Both the position numbers and the translations under genes were made by a program. The notes under the pieces were generated by a model, which was not told where the DNA came from, made no database searches, and worked only from the letters and a program-made list of their open reading frames with translations. Below, piece by piece: positions 7,029 to 15,514 of a DNA stretch of 64,000 nucleotides. Every line of letters starts with the position of its first letter. Position 1 is the stretch's first letter. Origin of the DNA: an uncultured Bacteroidales bacterium (GTDB taxonomy: Bacteria > Bacteroidota > Bacteroidia > Bacteroidales > UBA932). Where the stretch lies: contig ONBM01000003.1 of NCBI GenBank assembly GCA_900316045.1, positions 26,292 through 90,291 on the forward strand. Direction: 5' to 3'.

Positions 7029-9980
7029 ATGTTAACCATCATCAATCACCAGAGATGCATTATGATGTGCATTTTTTTGCTCATAATGCCAAGCATCATT
7101 TCATTTGGGCAGGACAAGCCCCAGACCATCAATTGTTCCGGACGGATAACCGAAGAGAATGGCACTCCCGTGATAGGGGCTTACATTCTCCAGGAAGGCA
7201 CGCAGAATGGAACCATAAGTGACGCATATGGCAATTTCTCAATTATGGTACCATCAGGGGCCAGCTTGTCAATCTCCTGCATAGGGTATAAGAATCTGAC
7301 CATTGCTGCCTCAGCCGACATGAGAATCACGATGAAAGTCGATTCTGAAGAACTGAACGAAATCGTGGTCGTCGGATACGGAACTTCAGTAAAGAAGGAC
7401 CTTACGACTTCCGTGGTCAGCGTCCGAAGCAAAGATTTCCTGCAGGGTGCCACCAATGATGCCATGCAAATGATAGACGGCAAAGTCGCTGGTGTGACGA
7501 TTAGCAGCACTGCGGCAGCCGACCCTAACTCATCTTCAAGCATTCAGGTTCGTGGAGCAGGTTCATTCCAAGCCGGTAACTCACCTCTGATCGTCATAGA
7601 TGGAATGCCGGGCGGAGACCTGAAGAACCTTGCGCAACAGGACATCGAGTCCATCACTGTGCTGAAAGATGGCAGCGCCGCAGCCATCTACGGTTCAAGA
7701 GCCGCAAACGGCGTCATCCTCATCACTACCAAACAGGGAAAGCCAGGCAAGACCAGCATTTCCTACGATGGCTATGTTGAGCATGACTTCATTGCCGCCA
7801 AGCCTGATGTCCTAGGCAAGAATGAATATCTTGAAAAAGTCAACGGCGCCATAGACCATGGCTCGAACACCGACTGGTATGACTCGCTCTTGAACAAGGA
7901 CAATTTCGGGCATAACCATGACCTTTCCATCTCAGGCGGAAGTGAATCTACAGTATTCAGGATGTCTGCTAACTACCGCGACAAGGAAGGCTTGGACATA
8001 GACTCCAAGAGGGAGGAATATGGATTCAGAGGCAATTTCAAGCAGACGACCCTGAAGGGATTTCTGGAAGTATCCGGCAACTTTTCCTATCGCATTGCCA
8101 ACACTCACGACTGTCCTGACTATGGGGCATTCAAAATGGCTCTGCAACAGAATCCGACCTACGATCTGCAATCCGACGAGATGGGCTACAGCGGCTACAA
8201 CTACAACCCATATAATTCGTTGAAAAACCATTCTATCAAAGATAAATACCAATATTCTACAATCGACCTTAATTTCAGGGTAAATTTAACAAAAGATCTC
8301 TATGCTGAATTAAAGATAGGACGTCAGTCCGTAGGGCAGAACAGATACGAGTATTACAACAAATTCTCTCGGGACTGCGTTGAGAATAACTACGATGGAC
8401 ATGCCCAGATCAACAGATACGACAGCGTAGACTGGACATCCGAATTCACTGCCAACTACAATTTCAAGATCCAAGACAAACATGATTTCAAACTCATGGC
8501 TGGGTACTCATTCCAGAAATTCGACGACTATGATTTCAGCGCCGAAAACAGGGATTTCCCGACTGACGTGTTCAATGTATGGAACCTAGGCGCAGGAAGC
8601 TATAATAAAGTTCAAGGGCGCAACGGAATGTCTTCCAACAAGAGTCAGGAAAAAGATGTCGCCTTCCTAGGCCGATTGAATTACAATTTCGATGATTTGG
8701 TTCTTTTCACCGGGTCCCTTAGGCATGAAGGCAATTCTAAATTCGGCAAGGACAATAAATGGGGACTTTTCCCAGCTGCATCGGCAGCGTTACGCCTGTC
8801 CCGCTTGAGTTTCTTTAGCGACATCGAGCAGATCAACGACCTGAAACTCAGAGTCTCTTACGGAGTCACAGGCCGCTCAGGCTTCTCAAGATACATCTCT
8901 CTTGCCAAGTACACAGGCTTTGGAATGTACTGGAGCGACACATACGGGAAGTTCATTATGGGTTACGGCCCAGGCAACAACCCTAACAAAGACCTGAAAT
9001 GGGAAAAGCAAATCTCATACAACCTGGGAGTAGATTATTCTTTGTTCGATTACAGGCTCTCCGGAAGCCTCGACGTGTTCTTGCGTCAAGGCAAGGATCT
9101 GATCAGCGACTATTCGGTCCCTCTGCCGCCATATCTCCATTCGTCCATCACGACCAATGTAGGCACGACGCAGTCAACAGGCTTCGAATTCACTGCTAAC
9201 TGGACAGCAGTCAAGAAGAAAGATTTCAACTATTCTACTAGCCTGACATTCTCTTACATGAAGACAAAGCTCAAAAAATTCTCCAATAAAGATTATAAGC
9301 TTTCCTACATGGAAGGAAGCGGATTCCCTTCTCCAGGGAATCCGGGATCTGCCCAGCGCCTGAAAGACAATACGGAAATAGGCACATACTACATGTCCCG
9401 CTATGCAGGAGTCGATGACAGTGGAAACATCTTAATATGGGAAGACGGGGAAATTGGAGGCACCAAGAAGCTTGGCTCCGATGCCGACGAGACAGACAAA
9501 GTCTATCTGAACTGCTCTGGGGTTCCGAAGTGGGAAGCAGCTTGGGGCAACTCATTTACTTACAAAGGATTCGACCTATATATTTTCTTCCGTGGCAAAT
9601 TCGACTATAAAATCATGAACCAGTACGAAATGTACTATGGCCTCCAAGTGACCTCTGGAGACAACAAACTCAAGTCTGCCTATAAGAAGAATGCCCACAT
9701 CAAGGGTCCGAAGCTGATGTGCGACTACGATGGTTTCCTCCAGAATGGCGATTACATACGCCTGGACAACGTAACCCTCGGTTATAGCCCTAAGCTGAAA
9801 ACCGACTGGATCTCCAACCTCAGGGTGTACGTGACGATGAAAAACCTATTCACGATCACTGAATATACTGGACTGGACGTGACAAACGTCAACACAAATG
9901 GCATCTGGCCTGGCATCGGCGGCATGGAAGTTTATCCATCAGCGCGCAGCCTGACCTTCGGCGTTCAAATCACTTATTAA
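7029..9980 (+). CDS. SusC-like TonB-dependent outer-membrane glycan transporter
   Basis: 983 residues. Signal peptide to about residue 28 (IISFGQ), carboxypeptidase-regulatory-like domain about 35-115 (SGRITEENGTPVIGAYI with SDAYGNFSI), then the TonB-box/plug region (EIVVVGYGTSVKKDL; VIDGMPGG; VLKDGSAAAIYGSRAANGVI) and a C-terminal beta-barrel ending in SLTFGVQITY. SusC proteins import oligosaccharides through the outer membrane with a SusD lid, powered by TonB. The susD gene follows after 15 bp, so the two form one transcription unit. The start gives a long but acceptable signal peptide; ATG codons at residues 12 and 13 are alternatives. The substrate cannot be told. No sensor or enzyme belongs clearly to this pair; the nearest regulator is the hybrid sensor at 15.5-19.6 kb. 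Confidence 0.95.
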   Translation: MLTIINHQRCIMMCIFLLIMPSIISFGQDKPQTINCSGRITEENGTPVIGAYILQEGTQNGTISDAYGNFSIMVPSGASLSISCIGYKNLTIAASADMRITMKVDSEELNEIVVVGYGTSVKKDLTTSVVSVRSKDFLQGATNDAMQMIDGKVAGVTISSTAAADPNSSSSIQVRGAGSFQAGNSPLIVIDGMPGGDLKNLAQQDIESITVLKDGSAAAIYGSRAANGVILITTKQGKPGKTSISYDGYVEHDFIAAKPDVLGKNEYLEKVNGAIDHGSNTDWYDSLLNKDNFGHNHDLSISGGSESTVFRMSANYRDKEGLDIDSKREEYGFRGNFKQTTLKGFLEVSGNFSYRIANTHDCPDYGAFKMALQQNPTYDLQSDEMGYSGYNYNPYNSLKNHSIKDKYQYSTIDLNFRVNLTKDLYAELKIGRQSVGQNRYEYYNKFSRDCVENNYDGHAQINRYDSVDWTSEFTANYNFKIQDKHDFKLMAGYSFQKFDDYDFSAENRDFPTDVFNVWNLGAGSYNKVQGRNGMSSNKSQEKDVAFLGRLNYNFDDLVLFTGSLRHEGNSKFGKDNKWGLFPAASAALRLSRLSFFSDIEQINDLKLRVSYGVTGRSGFSRYISLAKYTGFGMYWSDTYGKFIMGYGPGNNPNKDLKWEKQISYNLGVDYSLFDYRLSGSLDVFLRQGKDLISDYSVPLPPYLHSSITTNVGTTQSTGFEFTANWTAVKKKDFNYSTSLTFSYMKTKLKKFSNKDYKLSYMEGSGFPSPGNPGSAQRLKDNTEIGTYYMSRYAGVDDSGNILIWEDGEIGGTKKLGSDADETDKVYLNCSGVPKWEAAWGNSFTYKGFDLYIFFRGKFDYKIMNQYEMYYGLQVTSGDNKLKSAYKKNAHIKGPKLMCDYDGFLQNGDYIRLDNVTLGYSPKLKTDWISNLRVYVTMKNLFTITEYTGLDVTNVNTNGIWPGIGGMEVYPSARSLTFGVQITY

Positions 9981-9995
9981 TCAATTCGAGCCAAT

Positions 9996-11960
9996 ATGAA
10001 AGCAATGAATATATTCAAAATTTCCGTGCTGGCAGGCCTCTTGACCTTGGTTTCATGCACAGACTTGGACGAGAAGCTGTATTCTCAGCTAGCAAAAGAT
10101 AATTATTATGTCGACCAGCAGTCAGTTGAGGCTGCCGTCCTCAGAGCCCACGAACATGGAGACAACGTTTGCTGGAGAGGCTCCATATTCCTACTCGAAG
10201 AACTTACAGCCGACCAATTCGTCTGGACTCAGAAAGGCCGCCACGGCTACGATGACGGACAGTGGGACCGCCTGCACAGGCACACTTGGAACTACATACA
10301 AGGTGATGTCAATGGAGCCTGGGAAGGCGCATTCCAAGGAGTGTCACAATGCAACGTGGTTCTTCGAGACTTCAACAATGTAGATTTCCGAAGCATCGGA
10401 GTGAGCGAAGAGCTTGAAAAGTCATACAAGGCCGAGCTTCACGTGCTCAGGGCATGGTACTACTATTTCCTTCTGGATTTGTTCCGTAACGTCCCTATCG
10501 CTACTGAAGAATATGGCGAAACGGAACTTGTGCCTCAAGGCACAGCCAAGGAGCTGTTCGATTTCCTGGTTAAAGACTTAACTGCATCCATCCCTGATCT
10601 TCCGAAGCAGAAACGCCTCTCGCGCTGGACCCAGGCACCTGCGGCAGCCCTTCTTGCCAGGCTCTACCTCAATGCTCAGGTCTACGTCGGAGAGGATCAC
10701 CTAAGCGACTGCATCAAAATCTGCGAAGACATCATCAACGGAGCCTATGGGACCTACAGCCTGGACGCCGACTATCGTGGTCCGTTCAGCTCAGGGATTG
10801 ACGGCTACGAGTCGCCGGAGAATCTTTTCGAGTTCAAACACCAATACGGCGAGCTTCAGCAATACACGTGGTGGGACCATGCTTCGCATTACAAGGCGAA
10901 TATGTATCTCGGTGCCAGCGGAGGCGGATGGAATGCCATCCTCATGCAGCCTTCACGAGACCTGCAAGGGAATATCTATGACATTGAGAGCGGCCTTGGC
11001 AATCCGTACGAGAGTTATGCCGCAACCGATGTGCGCCGCACTCCTTTCAGGGTACACGCAAAAGACGAGAAAGGATTCAGGTACGATGGCTACTTCCTGA
11101 TGGGACTCATGCGTTCCGTCAACAGTTCAGGAGATGGCTACATTGACTATGATCTCTCTTACCTGAATGCCTCTACTAACGTCAACGGGCAGGAAGAATG
11201 GAGTGGCTCTCCGCTTGTGTTCGTAGACCAAGTAGGCAGATTTTCCGAAGATCCTGCGGTAAAAGCCCTTGACCAGAGCGGCAAGGCCAATCTGCTCATG
11301 GAAGTCGCCAAGCGTGGCTATTTCATCACGAATGCGACAGAGGTTACAAGCAAAGGCAGCGACGTACACCCAGAAGATAACGGTTCGAATGTGTTTCTCG
11401 GAGAGGAGAATTCAGGAATTCGATTAAATAAATTCCCATATCTTCCGGAAGTGACTGGTCAGTTCCGCAGTCAGTGCACTCCGGAAGTGAGGCTCGCCGA
11501 GATTTACTTCACGCTCGCCGAATGCTACTACCGGAAATCCAATAAGGCCAAGGCTTGCGAACTGCTTGATGCCGTACGCAAGCGTTACTTCTCGGATGCA
11601 GACTGGCCAAGCCAGAGCTATGTGCAGCACCCAGACAAGCTTACTGACATTGAGTTCGTAAGAGAATGGGGCAGGGAATTCATTGGTGAGCGTCGCCGCA
11701 GGATCGACTTGGTGCGCTGGGGAATGTTCGGCAAGGCATGGTGGGCAAAAGCCGACGACTCCACGATTGGCGACAACAAGGAAAGGTCGTACTTCCCTAT
11801 TCCTCAAAGACAGCTGAATGCCAATCCGAATCTCAAGCAGACGACCCCTGGGTGGGAAAGTGCCAGCACCTTTGTGGGGCAAGGAAGGTCTCTCCGCACA
11901 CGTCGCAGGTCCTCTCCTGAGTCTGGAGATGCAAATTGGTGGCTTCGCGCAGCCTGCTGA
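9996..11960 (+). CDS. SusD-like glycan-binding lipoprotein with abnormal C-terminus
   Basis: 654 residues. Lipoprotein signal with lipobox LVSCTD (Cys21). The helical TPR-like SusD core is recognisable from LHVLRAWYYYFLLDLF, the EFVREWGREFIGERRRRIDLVRWG motif and the near-terminal YFPIPQRQLNANPNLKQ. Family members usually stop a few residues after that last motif. Here the frame continues 30-35 residues (from about 11856) through DNA that is antisense to the 3' end of a LysR gene, giving a basic tail unlike SusD. I infer that the native stop was lost by a deletion or rearrangement. The body should still fold and pair with the upstream SusC. Confidence 0.9.
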   Translation: MKAMNIFKISVLAGLLTLVSCTDLDEKLYSQLAKDNYYVDQQSVEAAVLRAHEHGDNVCWRGSIFLLEELTADQFVWTQKGRHGYDDGQWDRLHRHTWNYIQGDVNGAWEGAFQGVSQCNVVLRDFNNVDFRSIGVSEELEKSYKAELHVLRAWYYYFLLDLFRNVPIATEEYGETELVPQGTAKELFDFLVKDLTASIPDLPKQKRLSRWTQAPAAALLARLYLNAQVYVGEDHLSDCIKICEDIINGAYGTYSLDADYRGPFSSGIDGYESPENLFEFKHQYGELQQYTWWDHASHYKANMYLGASGGGWNAILMQPSRDLQGNIYDIESGLGNPYESYAATDVRRTPFRVHAKDEKGFRYDGYFLMGLMRSVNSSGDGYIDYDLSYLNASTNVNGQEEWSGSPLVFVDQVGRFSEDPAVKALDQSGKANLLMEVAKRGYFITNATEVTSKGSDVHPEDNGSNVFLGEENSGIRLNKFPYLPEVTGQFRSQCTPEVRLAEIYFTLAECYYRKSNKAKACELLDAVRKRYFSDADWPSQSYVQHPDKLTDIEFVREWGREFIGERRRRIDLVRWGMFGKAWWAKADDSTIGDNKERSYFPIPQRQLNANPNLKQTTPGWESASTFVGQGRSLRTRRRSSPESGDANWWLRAAC

Positions 11961-12810
11961 TAAACTCCGTGACTGCGCGTCGCTGATAGGAATCCGCCAG
12001 CGTAAGCACTGACGTAGGCAGCATGATCTTCTCTTCCAGAGCGATTCTTACGATTCCGCGCACAGCAAGCGTTGCCGCATCGGGCAGTATGCTGACCCAC
12101 CGGTTGCTGTTCACCATATATATTATATGCGACAAATCGTCAATTTCTACCGCAGGCCGCACCTCGATGCCTAGCCTTTGGGCCTCATCGTCAATACGCT
12201 GACGGATATAGAGGTTGTCCGAAGGAAGCACGAGAGGATGCAACGCAATCTGGCTCAAGTTAATCGATGTCTTGCTGGCAAGAGCATTGTGTTCTGCGAC
12301 GATTGCGCACAGGCGTGATGCAAATAGCGGACGACAGTCTATGTCAGGCTCCTCGGCATCCGGCTTGAACGTCATTGCCAAGTCAATGGAGTGCTGGCGT
12401 AACAGTTCTGGCAGCATCGGAGCGGCCGTCTGGTGTATACGTAGCTGAACCTGCGGGTAGCTTCTGTTATATTCCGTAAGCACATCGGTCAGAAGGGACG
12501 ACAGACCGAGTCCCGAAGCCAATCCGATGTCGACGCTTCCGCCCTTGAGTTCACGTTGGTCGGCAAGCCGCTGGAGCCCTTGCCGAGCATCGTCGAGGAT
12601 TCTGTGCGCATCTTGAAGAAACATCTGCCCCTCAGCGGTGAGCTGAATATGCTTGCCCATACGGTGGAAAAGCGGCATGCCTAATTCTATCTCCAATTGC
12701 TTCACCTGCTGAGAAAGGGTGCTCTGCGCCACATTCGACAGCCGCGCCGCCTCGGTAAAACTTAGCATAGTAGCCGCATTAACAAAATATCTCAATTGCC
12801 TTATCTCCAT
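11833..12810 (-). CDS. LysR-family transcriptional regulator (probable regulator of RIC/Hcp)
   Basis: 325 residues from the ATG at 12810 (MEIRQLRYF), chosen because it matches the family's N-terminus; the frame is open 24 codons further but that stretch does not look like LysR. N-terminal winged helix-turn-helix about 1-60 (FTEAARLSNVAQSTLSQQVKQLE), then the periplasmic-binding-like effector domain of the CynR/OxyR kind (GGSVDIGLASG; LPSDNLYIRQRID). The core ends near residue 296; the remaining tail contains CDVCGETF and is partly antisense to susD codons, so the native end is probably altered. It diverges from the nitrosative-stress genes across 150 bp holding a palindrome, the usual arrangement for a LysR protein and its target. 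Confidence 0.88.
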   Translation of the reverse strand: MEIRQLRYFVNAATMLSFTEAARLSNVAQSTLSQQVKQLEIELGMPLFHRMGKHIQLTAEGQMFLQDAHRILDDARQGLQRLADQRELKGGSVDIGLASGLGLSSLLTDVLTEYNRSYPQVQLRIHQTAAPMLPELLRQHSIDLAMTFKPDAEEPDIDCRPLFASRLCAIVAEHNALASKTSINLSQIALHPLVLPSDNLYIRQRIDDEAQRLGIEVRPAVEIDDLSHIIYMVNSNRWVSILPDAATLAVRGIVRIALEEKIMLPTSVLTLADSYQRRAVTEFISRLREATNLHLQTQERTCDVCGETFLAPQRCWHFPTQGSSA

Positions 12811-12874
12811 ATTCGTTTCATTTGCACATTGCAAACATAAGACTTTTATCTCACATTCATCGGAATTTTCGATA

Positions 12875-12892
12875 GATAACATAGAAATTATC
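12875..12892. promoter_or_regulatory. Candidate LysR operator GATAA-N8-TTATC
   Basis: GATAACATAGAAATTATC is an interrupted palindrome (arms GATAA/TTATC) in the divergent gap between lysR and the RIC gene. It lies about 50-67 bp upstream of the predicted RIC transcription start, where LysR proteins commonly bind. It fits an ATAA-N8-TTAT variant of the LysR box. Function is inferred. Confidence 0.45.
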
Positions 12893-12927
12893 CGTAAATC
12901 TCACGTTCGGGGCTTCGATAAGATGTC

Positions 12928-12935
12928 TATCTTCG
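12928..12935 (+). promoter_or_regulatory. RIC-hcp promoter, -7 box TATCTTCG
   Basis: TATCTTCG is one base from the TAnnTTTG consensus and would start RNA near 12942, giving a leader of about 20 nt before the ATG at 12961. Confidence 0.45.
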
Positions 12936-12960
12936 CAGAGGAAATTAAAGATAAACGAAT

Positions 12961-13683
12961 ATGAGCGAAAAAATAACAAAGGAAATGATCGTTGGCGACA
13001 TTGTCGCCGATAACTTCAACAGGGCAAAGGTTTTCGAACATTTAGGCATCGACTACTGCTGTGGTGGCAAAATCACATTGGAAGAAGCCTGCCGGAAAAA
13101 GGACCTCGACCCGGACAAGGTAATTGCGCAAATTGAAACTCCAGTCGCCGAGGGCGACGCACCAAACTTCTCGGAATGGCCGTTAGACCTGCTTGTGGAT
13201 TATGTATTGAAGAAACACCATCGCAATTTCCACCTGCATCATGAGGAATTGCTAAGCCTCGTCAAGAAGGTAGAAAATGCCCATGGCGAGCATCATCCTG
13301 AGCTCCACGAGGTACGCAAAGCAGTGGAAGAGTCGTTCGAGGAACTTGACAGCCACTTCGCCAAAGAGGAACAAGTGCTCTTCCCTCAGCTCTACGAAAT
13401 CTATGCTGCCCATGAGGAAGGCCGCCAACCAGCACCTTTCCACTGCGGATCCATATTCTATCCTATCCAGCAGATGATGCTAGAACACGACGCTACGGGT
13501 GAAACATGGCATCATATTGCTGACATCACCGAAAACTTCACGACGCCGACCGACGGTTGCAATTCCTACCGCCTGATGAACCAGCAGCTCTTCCAGTTCT
13601 TCAACGATCTCACAGAGCACGTCGCTATTGAGAACAATCTCATCTTCCCAGGCTTCATCAAGATGGAACAGGAAGGAGCATGA
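12961..13683 (+). CDS. RIC/ScdA-type iron-sulfur cluster repair di-iron protein
   Basis: 240 residues, the usual length. The N-terminal ScdA_N (DUF542) domain, about 1-60, carries the signature FEHLGIDYCCGGKITLEEAC. The rest is a hemerythrin-like four-helix domain with the expected metal-ligand histidines and glutamates (HHRNFHLHHEE, HFAKEEQVLFP, LEHD, LTEHVAIENNLIFPG). RIC proteins repair Fe-S clusters damaged by nitric oxide or peroxide in the cytoplasm. The gene diverges from a LysR regulator and is followed by hcp, so it probably belongs to a nitrosative-stress operon. The ATG context AACGAAT is typical for this genome. Confidence 0.93.
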   Translation: MSEKITKEMIVGDIVADNFNRAKVFEHLGIDYCCGGKITLEEACRKKDLDPDKVIAQIETPVAEGDAPNFSEWPLDLLVDYVLKKHHRNFHLHHEELLSLVKKVENAHGEHHPELHEVRKAVEESFEELDSHFAKEEQVLFPQLYEIYAAHEEGRQPAPFHCGSIFYPIQQMMLEHDATGETWHHIADITENFTTPTDGCNSYRLMNQQLFQFFNDLTEHVAIENNLIFPGFIKMEQEGA

Positions 13684-13745
13684 CAGGATTCGACTTAGCA
13701 AAGCGCCAGGCCAAGAAACCAGAGATAGCCGATTATTTATTATAG
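13680..13745 (+). CDS. Possible 21-residue ORF coupled to the RIC stop codon
   Basis: The ATG overlaps the RIC stop (ATGA). It encodes MTGFDLAKRQAKKPEIADYLL and ends just before hcp. No known family is recognised. The tight overlap and the filling of the gap suggest translational coupling, but an ORF this short may be chance or the remnant of a longer gene. Confidence 0.3.
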   Translation: MTGFDLAKRQAKKPEIADYLL

Positions 13746-13754
13746 ACTAAAAAT

Positions 13755-15413
13755 ATGATTGAAATGGAAAATCAAATGTTTTGTTACCAGTGTCAGGAGA
13801 CCGCCTTCGGCACAGGATGCGTGTTACGCGGAGTATGCGGCAAGCAGCCTGCCACGGCTCATATCATGGATTTGCTGCTCTTCACCCTCAAGGGCGAAGG
13901 CATAGCCGCCACTGCCCTGCATGAGAAAGGCATAGACGTTCCAGAAGAGGCAGACAACGTTTTGGTAGACGGACTGTTCGCCACCATTACCAATGCCAAC
14001 TTCGACAACGATGCCATCAGTCGCAAAGTGACTGCTGCTCTGAGACTCAAAGACAGCCTTGTGGCTCTTGCTAAGGAGAACGGCGTGGAGTTGCCCGACA
14101 CAGAGGCGTTAAATCTAAGCGTGGCACCTTCCGACTATGAGGCAAAAGGGCGCAAGGTTGGCGTGCTCAAAGAGGAGGACACGCACCGCAGATCGCTTAA
14201 GGAACTGACCATGTATGGCCTCAAGGGGATGGCAGCCTACTATGAGCATGCTGCCAGATTGGGACACACAGACCGGGACATCATCCGCTTCATGGAGCGT
14301 GCATTGGCTACGATAGCTTCCACGACAGTATCAGATAGCGACCTTCTCTCCCTAGTCTTAGAGACAGGCAGCTACGGAGTGAAGGCCATGGCATTGCTCG
14401 ACAAGGCCAACACAGACGCCTATGGACAGCCAGAAATTACCTCAGTGAACATTGGCGTCGGCAAGCGTCCTGGCATCCTGATATCCGGACACGACCTCTG
14501 CGACATTGAACAACTGCTCGAACAGACTAAGGACAGCGGCGTGGATGTTTACACCCACGGAGAAATGCTGCCTGCGCACTACTATCCACGATTGAAGAAA
14601 TATTCCCACCTGGTAGGCAACTATGGAAATGCCTGGTGGAAACAGCGTGAGGAGTTCTCTCACTTCAACGGCCCTATCATCTTCACTACCAATTGCATCG
14701 TGCCGCCTACGGCATCTGCCAGCTACAGCAATCGTGTCTTCACAGCCAATTCTACAGGCTATCCAGGCTGGAAGCATATTCCTACGGATGCCAACGGACG
14801 CAAGGACTTCTCCGAGGTGATAGCTCTCGCCAAGCAGTGCCAGGCTCCTGAATCGCTGGAGCAAGGACACATCGTTGGAGGATTTGCCCACCATCAGGTC
14901 GTGGAGCTCGCCGACAAGATCGTAGAGGCAGTAAAAAGTGGTGCCATCAGGAAGTTTGTAGTGATGAGCGGATGCGATGGAAGGATGAAGAGCCGTGACT
15001 ACTACACAGAATTTGCCAAGGCTCTGCCTCATGATGTAGTGATCCTGACTTCAGGTTGTGCCAAATACAAGTACAACAAACTGAATCTAGGAGACATCAA
15101 CGGCATCCCGCGCGTGCTTGATGCTGGACAGTGCAACGACAGCTACTCATGGGTCGTCGTTGCTCTCAAGCTCAAGGAAATTTTCGGCCTGAACGATGTC
15201 AACGACCTGCCTATCGCCTTCAACATAGCATGGTACGAGCAGAAAGCCGTCATCGTGCTGCTCGCACTGCTCAGCCTCGGCATCAAGAACATTCATATCG
15301 GTCCGACTCTGCCAGCATTCGTGTCACCTGAACTGCTCCAAACCTTGCAGTCAGCATTCGGCCTTGGCACCATCACCACGGTGGATGACGACATAAAGAC
15401 GATGGTTGGATAA
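13755..15413 (+). CDS. hcp: Hybrid-cluster protein (hydroxylamine/NO reductase)
   Basis: 552-residue cytosolic Fe-S protein. The N-terminal cubane-cluster cysteines Cys10, Cys13, Cys22 and Cys28 form C-X2-C-X8-C-X5-C ([14 protein letters not shown]...GVC). Hybrid-cluster ligand regions are visible as [40 protein letters not shown] and [11 protein letters not shown]. Hcp reduces hydroxylamine in vitro and nitric oxide to nitrous oxide in anaerobes, and its neighbour RIC repairs NO-damaged clusters, so the pair fits nitrosative-stress defence. MENQMF nine bases later is an alternative start. No Hcr reductase gene is adjacent, so the electron donor must be elsewhere. A terminator follows. Confidence 0.95.
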   Translation: MIEMENQMFCYQCQETAFGTGCVLRGVCGKQPATAHIMDLLLFTLKGEGIAATALHEKGIDVPEEADNVLVDGLFATITNANFDNDAISRKVTAALRLKDSLVALAKENGVELPDTEALNLSVAPSDYEAKGRKVGVLKEEDTHRRSLKELTMYGLKGMAAYYEHAARLGHTDRDIIRFMERALATIASTTVSDSDLLSLVLETGSYGVKAMALLDKANTDAYGQPEITSVNIGVGKRPGILISGHDLCDIEQLLEQTKDSGVDVYTHGEMLPAHYYPRLKKYSHLVGNYGNAWWKQREEFSHFNGPIIFTTNCIVPPTASASYSNRVFTANSTGYPGWKHIPTDANGRKDFSEVIALAKQCQAPESLEQGHIVGGFAHHQVVELADKIVEAVKSGAIRKFVVMSGCDGRMKSRDYYTEFAKALPHDVVILTSGCAKYKYNKLNLGDINGIPRVLDAGQCNDSYSWVVVALKLKEIFGLNDVNDLPIAFNIAWYEQKAVIVLLALLSLGIKNIHIGPTLPAFVSPELLQTLQSAFGLGTITTVDDDIKTMVG

Positions 15414-15419
15414 TTATCT

Positions 15420-15475
15420 AAGCGAGGGTTCTGCCTTGGCAGAAAACATACGGGCTCGATCCTCGCTTGTTTTGT
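15420..15475 (+). terminator. Probable terminator after hcp
   Basis: Outer arms AAGCGAGG (15420-15427) and CCTCGCTT (15461-15468), with an inner hairpin TTCTGCC/GGCAGAA (15429-15444), followed by TGTTTTG. It lies 7 bp beyond the hcp stop, between convergent genes. Confidence 0.55.
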
Positions 15476-15514
15476 AGACGATAATGTCCCCCGCTGCGGC
15501 TCCTTCATAACTTT

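Noticed and set aside
11833..12810. LysR gene as a pseudogene
   Set aside because: Both DNA-binding and effector domains are complete; only the tail is abnormal, so it may well be functional.
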